Below, one piece after another: positions 43,788 to 52,941 of a DNA stretch of 64,000 nt (positions are counted from its first letter, which is position 1; each line of letters opens with the position of its first letter). A model generated the notes under the pieces. It had not been told where the DNA came from. It ran no database searches and saw only the letters and a list, made by a program, of their open reading frames with translations. Source of the DNA: JAXDJH01 sp034663635 (GTDB taxonomy: Bacteria; Actinomycetota; CADDZG01; WHSQ01); assembly GCA_034663635.1 (NCBI GenBank), contig JAXDJH010000006.1, forward strand, positions 1-64,000, written 5' to 3'. The translations under genes and the position numbers were made by a program.

Positions 43788-43969
43788 AGCCCAAGCTGAG
43801 AGCGCTGTTCGTTTCGGCATCTCTCCTCGCTCTCGCCGCATGCCGCGGTGGCATCAATGCCGGCGGCGAGTCGGAGACGAGCAACGGCGGGGTCGCGTGG
43901 ATCGCGATGTCCGGGATGCTGATCACGATCGGGATAGTGCTGTACATCATCCTCGGCCGCGAGGAATAG
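43784..43969 (+). CDS. Small membrane lipoprotein
   Basis: A 61-residue protein with a lipobox (LLALAACRGG), a short polar stretch and one membrane helix (WIAMSGMLITIGIVLYIILG). The ATG overlaps the preceding stop as ATGA, so it ends the bc operon. Its double anchoring (lipid plus helix) is typical of small oxidase or bc accessory subunits. Function unknown. Confidence 0.65.
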   Translation: MKPKLRALFVSASLLALAACRGGINAGGESETSNGGVAWIAMSGMLITIGIVLYIILGREE

Positions 43970-43979
43970 CGAGCCTTTA

Positions 43980-44663
43980 CTAGTTCGCCAGCAACACCTC
44001 TTCGCACGAGCTCGAGAACCTGTCGTACTCGTCCACGATCACCACATCGTGCCCTGCTCCGCAGTGGACCCGATCGACCAAGCCGTCGGCCGAGCGGATC
44101 TCGTCATCGCCGGGGCCCGCGCGTAGATCGTCTTTCCCAAGCTGGCCTTTCAGCAGATCGTCGCCCCAACCGCCGATGATCGAGTCGGCTCCGGCTCCGC
44201 CGTTAAGGACGTCGTCGCCGTCGGCTCCCGCTAGCGAATCCGGCCCGCTCTGGCCCTTGAGCTGATCGTTGTCCAGCCCGCCGTCGAGAGCGTCGCCGTC
44301 GGCACCGCCGACCAGAGCGTCGGCGCCGGCCGAACCTCGGATCTCGTCCGCCCCGGGTCCGCCGTTGAGCGAATCCGCGCCCGCCGCGCCATCCAGGACG
44401 TCAGCCGCCTCGGCCCCCTCCAGGACGTCGATGCCGAGACCACCGAACAGCCGGTCTCGGCCCGTCCCACCATCGACTACGTCGTTACCGCCGCGACCGA
44501 GGACAAGGTCGTCGCCTGCGTCCGCCGAGACGACATCGTCGAAGCTCGAGCATTCGATGTGATCGTCGGTGGTGGTGGCGGGATCGCACTCCCCTGTGGT
44601 GGCGAGGGCTGGGGAGATGGGGCCGAAACATAGAACCGCGAGACAAGCAGCGGCGACGCGCAT
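43980..44663 (-). CDS. Secreted RTX-type calcium-binding repeat protein
   Basis: A 227-residue exported protein. After a signal peptide (AAACLAVLCFGPISPALA) comes a tandem series of nonapeptide-like repeats, roughly ten to thirteen (GGxGxDxLxG, e.g. GGAGADSIIGG, GGLDNDQLKG). The repeats form a calcium-binding beta-roll. It ends with a Cys-containing segment (RVHCGAGHDVV, SSSCEEVLL). It is not obviously linked to respiration and faces the bc operon tail to tail with a 10-bp gap. Confidence 0.8.
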   Translation of the reverse strand: MRVAAACLAVLCFGPISPALATTGECDPATTTDDHIECSSFDDVVSADAGDDLVLGRGGNDVVDGGTGRDRLFGGLGIDVLEGAEAADVLDGAAGADSLNGGPGADEIRGSAGADALVGGADGDALDGGLDNDQLKGQSGPDSLAGADGDDVLNGGAGADSIIGGWGDDLLKGQLGKDDLRAGPGDDEIRSADGLVDRVHCGAGHDVVIVDEYDRFSSSCEEVLLAN

Positions 44664-44740
44664 GTGCTCCTCCTTCGTAGGCAGGACAGGGACGCGCCGA
44701 AGCTAGGTCTCGAACGTTCGAGGTGTGGTGACGCTCGCCA

Positions 44741-46591
44741 CTAAAGAAGGGCTGCAGGAACTCCTGAACGAACGCGGCCGCGAGAAGCGGATGCGTTGTT
44801 GGTGGGCAACGCGAATGGCCTGGGCAAGACAAGCTCAACATTGCGATCCTCGATGCCGCCGGACCCGGTGCCAAACCCAGCCTGGAAGTCGTTCGCCGCA
44901 AGCTCTCGCGAGATCGACGCAAGTTTCAGAACGGGATCGTTACCGCCGGGGGTTATGGGGGCCGCGTGGTCGAACATCGTGCAGAAGATCGAAAGAGTGC
45001 CGTCCTTGTTGTCGACGACTTCGACGAGTCGAGACTGACAGCTCCAGTCGATGTGCGCCGCGGTGCCGATATCCCAGAACCCGCCCTGTCGGTGAGGACT
45101 CGGCCGGTCGACGATCACGTTGAGGTGCGAGTGGCCGTTGACCCATGCGATCACGTTCGGGAAGCGATGGACCAACGCCTCGACCTCGGGGGCCATCACT
45201 CGCGGCATGTCGTTAGAGGCAGCGTCCAGCGGGTCGGGCGCGACGTTCGGATTGTTCAGCGAACGAAGGCCGTGGTGACTGAAGATGATGACGTACTTGT
45301 TGTCCACGCCGTTGTTGTGGGCCTCGTCCCCGTTGGCGTCGAAGTAGTCCTTCGACACCTCCATCAGTTTCTCCTCGAGCCACGCGAACTGCTTGGCACC
45401 GATGTTGCCATCGTTGTAGCCGCCCGGCGGAACCGTGTCGAGGCCGATGAAGCGGAAGCCCGGATGATCGTCGGTGTGCCAGTAGGCCTGGCTCGCCAGA
45501 GCGCCGCCCGCCTTATTCGCATTCGAGAAACCATGTCCGACGGGTAAGCCGGAAGAGTTGAACATCTCGTCGATGTACTCCTGACGGCTCACCACCCGAC
45601 GGTTCTCATCTGCGTTGACCGGGTGGACGGGGGCCGCTAAGAACGCGCTCGGGTTGTCCTTCATCGTCTGGAACGCATCGCACGGGTTAACGCCCGGTGG
45701 GAGACCCGAGATCTTCGTGCCGCCGATCGCGATCCGGTTGAACACCGGGTTATGCGGAGCGTTCCCTTGCAACAGTCCGTCGTGGTTTCCGAAAGTCTGG
45801 TACCAGGGGATGTCGACGCCGGTCGAAGTGAACGATTGGGTCGCGCCGTCGAGAAGGCCCGGGTAATCCGGGAAGCCGTACTGCTGCTTGTACTTGTCGG
45901 CGACTCCCGCGTCTGGGTGGTAGTAGGAGACGTCGCCCCAGGAAGCGGCCATGACGCCTTCGTATGCTCCTCCGCCCGAGTTCGGCACGATCTGCTTGCC
46001 GCCGTCCATCAGGTCGATGAACCAGCGAAGCTCGTTGAACTGCTCGTTGTCGATGTTGTCGCCGGTGCAGATCACCGACTGAAGTGGCATCCCACTCAAA
46101 GGACTGACGCTGATCGCGCGCAGTTGCCGCACCATCGACTCGAGGATGTGAAGGGTCAGCGTTTCCTGAGGCCGGTAAGCGGACGAGAACGGCATGTCCT
46201 CGCACCCTTGTCCGGGGTCGTTGTAGCGGTCGAGGAACTCGACCCTCGCCGGCGACTGGGCGTCGACGAGGTGGATGTCGGTGAAGTGAGCGAAGTTGAC
46301 GAGCGAGCGTCGTGCGTGACCGATCTCGCGCTCGTCGCCGGATCCATTCTTGGAGCCCAGCTCCTGACGGAGCAGGTGCGGCTCGCCTGGGCCGTCCATC
46401 AAACGGTAGTAGGCGCCCACGGAACCTTGGTTCAGTTTCGATCCCTGCACGATGGTGCGGCCGAGGGTCGTGAGGTCGGCCGTGGTGAGCTGGTCGGCAA
46501 AAGAGACGCCGGGGCGCCACATGCTGGGGAGCGCAACCGCCGCTCCAAGGGCCCCCAAGGACTTCAGGAAGTCCCGGCGCGAAAGATCCAT
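44741..46591 (-). CDS. Tat-exported metallophosphoesterase (TIGR03767-like)
   Basis: A 616-residue exported calcineurin-type phosphoesterase. The N-terminus LSRRDFLKSLGALGAAVALP is a Tat signal. Metal ligands appear in HFTDIHLVD, ICTGDNIDN, TFGNHDG, IFSHHG and VNGHSHLN. The long inserts and general layout match the actinobacterial PPA1498/TIGR03767 group. Substrate unknown. The last ~50 residues are low in family similarity. Confidence 0.85.
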   Translation of the reverse strand: MDLSRRDFLKSLGALGAAVALPSMWRPGVSFADQLTTADLTTLGRTIVQGSKLNQGSVGAYYRLMDGPGEPHLLRQELGSKNGSGDEREIGHARRSLVNFAHFTDIHLVDAQSPARVEFLDRYNDPGQGCEDMPFSSAYRPQETLTLHILESMVRQLRAISVSPLSGMPLQSVICTGDNIDNEQFNELRWFIDLMDGGKQIVPNSGGGAYEGVMAASWGDVSYYHPDAGVADKYKQQYGFPDYPGLLDGATQSFTSTGVDIPWYQTFGNHDGLLQGNAPHNPVFNRIAIGGTKISGLPPGVNPCDAFQTMKDNPSAFLAAPVHPVNADENRRVVSRQEYIDEMFNSSGLPVGHGFSNANKAGGALASQAYWHTDDHPGFRFIGLDTVPPGGYNDGNIGAKQFAWLEEKLMEVSKDYFDANGDEAHNNGVDNKYVIIFSHHGLRSLNNPNVAPDPLDAASNDMPRVMAPEVEALVHRFPNVIAWVNGHSHLNVIVDRPSPHRQGGFWDIGTAAHIDWSCQSRLVEVVDNKDGTLSIFCTMFDHAAPITPGGNDPVLKLASISRELAANDFQAGFGTGSGGIEDRNVELVLPRPFALPTNNASASRGRVRSGVPAALL

Positions 46592-46672
46592 CAGCCACCT
46601 CTGGGTTCTCGTTAATGAACTGGGTGTGGATTCAGTTCTCCACGAGACACCGATTCCCTTGCCGGGGCGCTT

Positions 46673-46939
46673 CTACTCCTCTTGCTTGGGAGTTTCGGGC
46701 CGGTCCGCCGGAGTCCCCTTGCGAGCCCGCATCCACAGGAGGAAGCCGACGGAAAGGAGGCCGTAGCCCACGAAGTTCACGGGGAACAGGACCCATTGCG
46801 AGGGGTGAACCTTCGCGATCGCCACGTACACATAGAAGGCCCAGAGCCACAGCCCTCCCACCAGCATCACTTTTCGCCACGGCTCCCAGGGCCGGCGGCG
46901 CCCCCTCTCGGGAGGGGCCTCAGGGAGAGGTGAGGACAT
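46673..46939 (-). CDS. Small two-helix membrane protein
   Basis: An 88-residue protein from the ATG at 46937-46939, overlapping the hemL stop by 20 nt. Two hydrophobic segments (VMLVGGLWLWAFYVYVAIA, WVLFPVNFVGYGLLSVGFLLWM) lie between charged ends. A longer frame reads through hemL and is rejected. The coupling to hemL suggests the same transcript. Function unknown. Confidence 0.65.
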   Translation of the reverse strand: MSSPLPEAPPERGRRRPWEPWRKVMLVGGLWLWAFYVYVAIAKVHPSQWVLFPVNFVGYGLLSVGFLLWMRARKGTPADRPETPKQEE

Positions 46940-48215
46940 GTGCAGCCACTCCGATGACGTGATCCACGTGCTCCTCGGTGTGCTCCGAAGAGATGAAAAG
47001 CGCCTCGAACCTGGACGGGGGGAAGTAGACCCCGTGACCCAGGAGGCCCCTGAAGAACCGAGCGTGGGCGTCTTCGAACGTCGCCTTCGCATCCTCGTAG
47101 TCGTCGATCTCGTCGTGCGAGAAGAAGAACCCTGCGAGTCCTCCGATCGCCGCTCCGACCATCGGTACCTCGGCAACGTCGGCAGCATCGACGAGACCTC
47201 GAACGAGGGATCGAGCGCGCTCCTGGATCCGGTCGTAAAGACCGGGGTCCGAACGGATGAGAGACATCATCGCTATGCCCGCGGCCATCGCGACCGGATT
47301 CCCCGACAGGGTGCCCGCTTGATAGACGGGACCCGCCGGAGCCAATCGATCCATGATGTCGCCCCGGCCCGCGACCGCTCCGACCGGCAGACCGCCGCCG
47401 AGGATCTTGCCGAGCAGGACGAGATCCGCCTTAACGCCGTAGCGCTCTTGGGCTCCACCGGCCCCTAACCGGAAGCCTGTGATCACTTCGTCGAAGACAA
47501 GGAGCGCGCCGCACCCGTCCGCGATCTTCCTTAGGCCGGCGAGGTATCCGTCGTGCGGAATGACGAGACCCATGTTCGCTGCGACCGGCTCAACGAGGAT
47601 CGCGGCAAGGTCTTCACCGTGATGCTCGACTATCTCTTTGACCGCATCGAGGTTGTTGTAAGGAGCGACCAGGGTGTCGGCGACTGCGCCTTCGGTGACT
47701 CCTGGTGTTCCGGGAAGGCCGAGCGTCGCGACTCCCGAGCCTGCCTCGACAAGAAGTGCATCGAGGTGCCCGTGATAACAACCCGCGAACTTCAAGATCT
47801 TGTTGCGGCCCGTCGCGCCTCGCGCGAGTCGAACCGCGGTCATCGCTGCCTCAGTTCCCGAAGACACGAAGCGGATCTTGTCGAGGTTGGGAACCATCGA
47901 GACGACCAGCCGGGCCAGTTCGACCTCGAGTTCGCTTGGCGTTCCGAACGAGGTTCCTTTCGCCGCAGCGTCCCGAACCGCCTCGACGATCGTGGGATGA
48001 GCATGGCCGAAGAGCAGCGCGCCCCAGCTCTGCACGAAATCGATGTAGTTGTTGCCATCGACGTCGGTGATGGTCGCGCCGGATGCGCGCTCGACGAAGA
48101 ACGGATGCATACCTACGGCGTTGAAGGATCGAACGGGAGACGACACGCCACCCGGCATCAGTTGCGTGGCCTCGGCTAAGAGCTTTTCGGACTTGTCTCT
48201 GTTCAGGCCAGCCAC
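46920..48215 (-). CDS. hemL: Glutamate-1-semialdehyde 2,1-aminomutase
   Basis: PLP enzyme of 431 residues making 5-aminolevulinate from glutamate semialdehyde, the second step of the C5 pathway. PGGVSSPVRSFNAVG, IDFVQSWGALLFGHAHP, LLVFDEVITGFRLG and YQAGTLSGNPVAMAAG are family hallmarks. The PLP Lys is in LVLLGKILGGGLPVGA. GTG start at 48215, overlapping the hemB stop by 13 nt. Confidence 0.97.
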   Translation of the reverse strand: MAGLNRDKSEKLLAEATQLMPGGVSSPVRSFNAVGMHPFFVERASGATITDVDGNNYIDFVQSWGALLFGHAHPTIVEAVRDAAAKGTSFGTPSELEVELARLVVSMVPNLDKIRFVSSGTEAAMTAVRLARGATGRNKILKFAGCYHGHLDALLVEAGSGVATLGLPGTPGVTEGAVADTLVAPYNNLDAVKEIVEHHGEDLAAILVEPVAANMGLVIPHDGYLAGLRKIADGCGALLVFDEVITGFRLGAGGAQERYGVKADLVLLGKILGGGLPVGAVAGRGDIMDRLAPAGPVYQAGTLSGNPVAMAAGIAMMSLIRSDPGLYDRIQERARSLVRGLVDAADVAEVPMVGAAIGGLAGFFFSHDEIDDYEDAKATFEDAHARFFRGLLGHGVYFPPSRFEALFISSEHTEEHVDHVIGVAAHVLTSP

Positions 48216-49180
48216 TCGGCTGCCTTCTTGGCGTGATACGTGACTATCAAGTCGGCCCCCGCGCGCCGGATCCCCGTGAGAGTCTCGAGCGTTGCTTGGC
48301 GTTCATCGATCCAACCGTTCTGTGCGGCCGCCATGAGCATCGAGTACTCGCCGCTGACGTTGTAGGCCGCGGTCGGATAGCCGAATGCATCCTTCACCGC
48401 CCGCAATACGTCGAGATAAGCGATGGCCGGCTTGACCATCAAAGCATCGGCGCCTTCCTCGACGTCAAGCGCCGCTTCACGAAGGGCCTCTTCGACGTTG
48501 GCGGGGTCCTCTTGATAAGTCCGCCGGTCGCCGAACTGCGGAGCGCCTTCCGCCGCGTCGCGGAACGGTCCGTAGAAACTCGACGCGTACTTCACCGCGT
48601 AGGCCAGGATCGCGGCTTGGTCGTGGCCCGACTCGTCCAGAGCCGCCCGGATCGCGCCGACCTGTCCATCCATCATCCCGCTGGGTGCAACGACATCGGC
48701 GCCCGCTTCGACTTGAGATACCGCGATGCGCGCATAGGTTTCGAGCGTCGGGTCGTTGTCTACCTCGGTCCCTTTCAGGACACCGCAGTGACCGTGGTCG
48801 GTGTACTCGCACAGACACACGTCAGCTACCACGACGAAGTCATCGCCCAGCTCGTCCTTGAGCGCCCGGATGCCTTGCTGAGCGATGCCGTTCGGGTTGT
48901 ACGACTCGGACCCGACAGGATCCTTCGTCGTGGGTACGCCGAAGAGGATGACCCCAGCAACGCCAAGCTCCGCAAGGGCGCGACCCTCTTTAACGAGCGA
49001 TTCGATGTTGTGCTGGGAGTGGCCGGGCATCGATGCGATGGCAACCGGCTCCTCAAGCCCCTCCTTGAGGAAAAGAGGTGCCATGAGATCGCTCGGGACG
49101 AGGTTCGTCTCGGCGAATGCACGCCTCAGCCCTGGGGTTCGGCGGAGACGGCGCGGTCGATAGGACGGGAATCCGCTCAT
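48203..49180 (-). CDS. hemB: Delta-aminolevulinic acid dehydratase (porphobilinogen synthase)
   Basis: Condenses two 5-aminolevulinate molecules to porphobilinogen; 325 residues from the ATG at 49178-49180. YRPRRLRRTPGLRRAFAETNLVPSDL is the typical start, VVADVCLCEYTDHGHCG holds three Cys of a zinc site, and the Schiff-base lysines are in AYAVKYASSFYGPFR and LMVKPAIAYLD. An upstream extension of ~100 residues crosses into cobA/hemD and is rejected. Confidence 0.97.
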   Translation of the reverse strand: MSGFPSYRPRRLRRTPGLRRAFAETNLVPSDLMAPLFLKEGLEEPVAIASMPGHSQHNIESLVKEGRALAELGVAGVILFGVPTTKDPVGSESYNPNGIAQQGIRALKDELGDDFVVVADVCLCEYTDHGHCGVLKGTEVDNDPTLETYARIAVSQVEAGADVVAPSGMMDGQVGAIRAALDESGHDQAAILAYAVKYASSFYGPFRDAAEGAPQFGDRRTYQEDPANVEEALREAALDVEEGADALMVKPAIAYLDVLRAVKDAFGYPTAAYNVSGEYSMLMAAAQNGWIDERQATLETLTGIRRAGADLIVTYHAKKAAEWLA

Positions 49181-49191
49181 ATGAGTCAAGT

Positions 49192-50694
49192 CTAGCGAGG
49201 GGGTTTCGCGTCCACGAGCGCGGCGATGAGCCCCTCGGCCGTGTGCTCCTCCGGAACGAGGTCCACCCGAAGGCCTCGTGCTTCCGCGGCCGCCGCCGTG
49301 GACGGCCCGATGCAGGCGACGAGCTTTCCCTCGAGGCTGGAGCCGAACAGATCGGTGAATGCGCCGACAGCGGACGGACTCAAGAACGTGACGACATCGA
49401 AGTCTGCCTGCGAGATCCGAGCTTTGATCTCGTCTGTGATCTCCGCCGGACGCGTCTCGTAGGCGGCAACTTCCACGACATCCCACCCCGCCGACTTCAA
49501 GTTATCGACGATGCCGCGCGGGGCCTCGACCGGTCGAGGCAGAAAGATCGAACCGCTGCCCGATCCCAAGGATCGTGCGAGTTCCTTCGCCGTGTAGGTC
49601 GACGGCACGAGGTCAGGATTGATACCGCGGGCGACAAGAGCCTCTTGCGTCGAAGGGCCAACCGCAGCGACCTTCGAATTCCTGAACGCCCGCGCGTCGA
49701 GGCCGAGCGCAGCGAGCCGTTCGAATGTCTTCGCAACCGCGTGAGCGCTCGCGAACACAGCCCACTCGAACGCGTCATCGTCGAGTCGTTTCAACGCACC
49801 GTCGAGTTCGTCCCACGCCGGAGGATCCGCGATCTCGAGAACCGGAGCGTGAATGACATCGGCCCCCAGATCGCTCAGAGCCTGCGTCATCGAAGCCGAA
49901 TCGATCTTCGGTCGCGTGACAACGACCCGGAGTCCGAACAGAGGACGCGCCTCGAACCACTCGACCGCGGTGCGGAGGCGAACCACCTCTCCAACGATGG
50001 TTGTGGCCGGAGGTTGGATACCCGCTTCACGGGCCGCGTCTGCGATGGTCGCGAGCGTCGCAACGATCGTGCGTTGCTGCGGAGTCGTACCCCATTCGAT
50101 GATCGCCGCCGGTTCATCCGCGTCGCGGCCTGCATCGATCAATCGCTCGACCGTGTCTTCGAGCGCTCCGACTCCCATCAGGAATACGAGAGTCTGAGCC
50201 CCGCTCGCGAGTTGTCGCCAGCGCTCGGGTGAGTCGGGCCGCGCTGCACTCTCATGCGCGGTCAGTACGGTGAATGAAGACGACACGCCACTGTGTGTCA
50301 CTGGGATCCCGGCATACGCGGGAACAGCCACCGCGGAGGTGATGCCGGGAACGATCTCGAACCGGATGCCCGCCGCTGCCAGCGCTTGGGCTTCGTCGGC
50401 GCCGCGTCCGAACACGAACGGATCGCCGCCTTTAAGCCGAACCACGCGCCTGCCGGCACGGGCATGCTCGACGATCAGCGCGTCGATCGTTGCTTGGGGC
50501 AGAACCTCGCCGACCTTCTTGCCTACGAACACACGCTCCGCGGCGGCCGGCGCTTCATCGAGAAGGGCCGGACTGACCAATCTGTCGTAGAGCACGACGT
50601 CGCAAGCGCGAAGAAGCTCGAGGCCGCGACGCGTGATCAAGCCCGGATCGCCGGGACCCGCTCCAACCAGGAAGACGCGCACATCCTCGGTCAT
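49192..50694 (-). CDS. Uroporphyrin-III C-methyltransferase / uroporphyrinogen-III synthase fusion
   Basis: A 500-residue bifunctional protein. Residues ~1-245 are the SAM-dependent methyltransferase (VFLVGAGPGDPGLITRRGLELL, VVRLKGGDPFVFGRG, GIPVTHSG), which starts siroheme and cobalamin synthesis. Residues ~250-500 are the HemD fold (LRVVVTRP, FASAHAVAKTFERL, FLSPSAVGAFTDLFG). The fusion is common in Actinomycetota and some Firmicutes. The siroheme branch matches the sirohaem reductase at 62418. Confidence 0.95.
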   Translation of the reverse strand: MTEDVRVFLVGAGPGDPGLITRRGLELLRACDVVLYDRLVSPALLDEAPAAAERVFVGKKVGEVLPQATIDALIVEHARAGRRVVRLKGGDPFVFGRGADEAQALAAAGIRFEIVPGITSAVAVPAYAGIPVTHSGVSSSFTVLTAHESAARPDSPERWRQLASGAQTLVFLMGVGALEDTVERLIDAGRDADEPAAIIEWGTTPQQRTIVATLATIADAAREAGIQPPATTIVGEVVRLRTAVEWFEARPLFGLRVVVTRPKIDSASMTQALSDLGADVIHAPVLEIADPPAWDELDGALKRLDDDAFEWAVFASAHAVAKTFERLAALGLDARAFRNSKVAAVGPSTQEALVARGINPDLVPSTYTAKELARSLGSGSGSIFLPRPVEAPRGIVDNLKSAGWDVVEVAAYETRPAEITDEIKARISQADFDVVTFLSPSAVGAFTDLFGSSLEGKLVACIGPSTAAAAEARGLRVDLVPEEHTAEGLIAALVDAKPPR

Positions 50695-51659
50695 GGTTCG
50701 ACAACCTCAGGAGCCGTCGCTTCTTTAAGATCGGCCAGGATGTCATCGCCTCCAGCCTGAAGGATTGCATCGGCCAGTTCCTGTCCTAGAGCCACGGCTT
50801 CGTGAGCCCCTCCGGAGATGCGATCCCGGATCGAGAACGTTCCTTCAGGGGCGCCCAGAAAACCCGTGGCGATGAGCATGGAACCGTCGCACTTCGCCCG
50901 ACAGCCGAGCGGAACCGAGCAGCCACCTTCGAGTCGCGCACCGAAGGCTCGCTCGAGCTCGACCTCGGCTCTCGCTCGTTCGTCGTCGATGGCCAATATG
51001 AGCTCGACGATCCAGGGCTCGTCGCGGGCCTCCACCGCGAGCGCTCCCTGAGCCGGCGCGGGAACCCAAGTGTCGGGATTCAACGGGGCGGAGTCCGCCT
51101 GCGCGTCCCCCAGTCGCTCGATGCCGGCCGCCGCGAGGATCGCGACATCCACTTGGCCCTCCGCAACCTTGCGGAGGCGAGTGTCGAGATTGCCGCGGAG
51201 CTCGACGGCTTGAACGTCGGGCCGCATCTCTGCCAGCAAAGCCCGTCGCCTCATGCTCGAAGTTCCAACAGTCGCGCCCGGAGCCAGATTCGCGAGTCTC
51301 TCTTCCCCACTCGTGCCCGCACCGCCGACGACGACATCGTGCGCGCCGATCCGCTCCGGGATGGCGGCAATCACGCAACCGTCAGCTATCTCGGCGGTGA
51401 GGTCCTTAGCGGAGTGCACAGCGATGTGAGCCCGGCTATCGACCAACTCCCGCTCGACCTCCGACGTGAAGATGCCCTTCCCGCCGATCTCGGCGAACGG
51501 GCGGCGATCGACGTCACCTTTCGTGCTGACGACGTGGACCTCTACCTCGAGACCCGGGTGAGCTTTCTCCAGAAGGGCCGCGACGATCTCGCTCTGCCTG
51601 AGCGCGAGGCGAGAGCCGCGAGTTGCGAGGGTGAGGTGCCGGTCAGAGTTCGGGTTCAT
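50691..51659 (-). CDS. hemC: Hydroxymethylbilane synthase
   Basis: Joins four porphobilinogen molecules; 322 residues. LATRGSRLALRQSEIVAALL, VHVVSTKGD and AVHSAKDLTAEI (substrate and catalytic Asp) are present, and C247 (EGGCSVPLGC) would hold the dipyrromethane cofactor. The ATG at 51657-51659 overlaps the hemA 3' end by 17 nt and is the only start with family similarity. Confidence 0.97.
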   Translation of the reverse strand: MNPNSDRHLTLATRGSRLALRQSEIVAALLEKAHPGLEVEVHVVSTKGDVDRRPFAEIGGKGIFTSEVERELVDSRAHIAVHSAKDLTAEIADGCVIAAIPERIGAHDVVVGGAGTSGEERLANLAPGATVGTSSMRRRALLAEMRPDVQAVELRGNLDTRLRKVAEGQVDVAILAAAGIERLGDAQADSAPLNPDTWVPAPAQGALAVEARDEPWIVELILAIDDERARAEVELERAFGARLEGGCSVPLGCRAKCDGSMLIATGFLGAPEGTFSIRDRISGGAHEAVALGQELADAILQAGGDDILADLKEATAPEVVEP

Positions 51660-52941
51660 CGTCGAGCTCGAAGAGCTCGCGTAGCGCCTCGAGGTAGACC
51701 AGGCCCTGCTTCGAACCGGCGAGGTCCTTCGACTTCTTGATAGGTGTGTGAAGCAGTTTGGAGACGAGCCGCCGAGAGAGCTGATCGATCGCCTCGATCT
51801 GAGCCACATCGAGTCCGTCGAGCCGTACGACCGTTCTTTCCAATTCGACGGATCGGATCTCGTCTGCATGCGAGACGAGGGCCGCTATCGTCGGGGCGGC
51901 TTCGATCGAACGCTCCCACGTCATGAACCGAGCGATCTCGTCGGCGATCAGGGACTCGACCTTGGAGACCTCGCCCATCCTGCTTCCCAGGCCGGCCTCC
52001 GCGACGCCCTTCAAGTCATCGATATCGCGCAACACGACGCCGGGCACATCCGCGACGTCGGCCTCGACATCTCGAGGGACCGCGATGTCGACGATGAACA
52101 GAGGACGGTCCCCGCGATCGCTCATGGCTCGTTCGACTATCGGTTTTCCGATCACGCTCTGAGGAGCGGTCGTGGAGCAGAGAACGATGTCGACATCAGT
52201 GAGAACTCGGTCGAGATCATCCAGCGACTCGGCTCGGCCCCCGAACAGGTGGGCGAGCTCACGGGCGCGCTCCGGTGAGCGGTTGACGACCGTCACGTCC
52301 GTTGCGCCGGAGTCGGCCAGTGCCTTCGCCGCAAGGCGGCCCATCTTGCCGGCGCCGACCACTGCGATCTTCTTATCTGCGAGAGTCCTGACCTCGGGGC
52401 CGAATGCACGCCGGGCCAGTTCGACCGCAGCCGAGGACACAGAGATCGGCTCGCGGCCGATGCCGGTCTCGGTCCGTGCTCGTTTGCCAACCCGCAGAGC
52501 CGTGCGGAACGCGGCCCCCAACAGACGACCGACGCTTCCTTCGGCCACCGCCGACTGGTAAGCGCGCCGGACCTGACCGAGGATCTCGGACTCTCCCACG
52601 ATCATCGAGTCGATCCCCGATGCAACACGGAACAGATGCTTTGCGGCTCCGTCCTCGTGGAACGTGTAGACGCGGTCGGCTAGTTCTTCCGGCTCGACAT
52701 GACAGAACTCCAAGAAAAAATTCTGGATCGCTTGAACGCCGGAGTGGAACGCGAGGACCGTCGCGTAGACCTCTATGCGGTTGCATGTCGAAAGAACGAC
52801 GGCCTCGACGATGTCGTCGTTCGATGTGAGTTCATGCAGCGCTTTAGGAAGACGTTCGTCGTTGATGGCGAGCTTCTCGAGCAGATCGATCGGCGCACTC
52901 CGGTGATTGACACCGACCGCGACGAGCGAGAGCGTGCTCAA
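51643..52941 (-). CDS. hemA: Glutamyl-tRNA reductase
   Basis: First enzyme of C5-pathway heme synthesis, 432 residues. The catalytic Cys is C53 in LSTCNRIEVYA, with GVNHRSAPIDLLEKL at the start, HLFRVASGIDSMIVGESEILGQV (tRNA/Glu binding) and VVGAGKMGRLAAKALADSGA (NADPH). The TTG at 52939-52941 overlaps the rex stop as TTGA, so it is translated from the same mRNA as rex, the layout seen in Streptomyces. Confidence 0.97.
   Translation of the reverse strand: MSTLSLVAVGVNHRSAPIDLLEKLAINDERLPKALHELTSNDDIVEAVVLSTCNRIEVYATVLAFHSGVQAIQNFFLEFCHVEPEELADRVYTFHEDGAAKHLFRVASGIDSMIVGESEILGQVRRAYQSAVAEGSVGRLLGAAFRTALRVGKRARTETGIGREPISVSSAAVELARRAFGPEVRTLADKKIAVVGAGKMGRLAAKALADSGATDVTVVNRSPERARELAHLFGGRAESLDDLDRVLTDVDIVLCSTTAPQSVIGKPIVERAMSDRGDRPLFIVDIAVPRDVEADVADVPGVVLRDIDDLKGVAEAGLGSRMGEVSKVESLIADEIARFMTWERSIEAAPTIAALVSHADEIRSVELERTVVRLDGLDVAQIEAIDQLSRRLVSKLLHTPIKKSKDLAGSKQGLVYLEALRELFELDDEPEL

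Noticed and set aside
44040..44560. Tandem repeats that could suggest a CRISPR array
   Set aside because: They are degenerate codon-phase repeats of an RTX protein with no conserved repeat or unique spacers.
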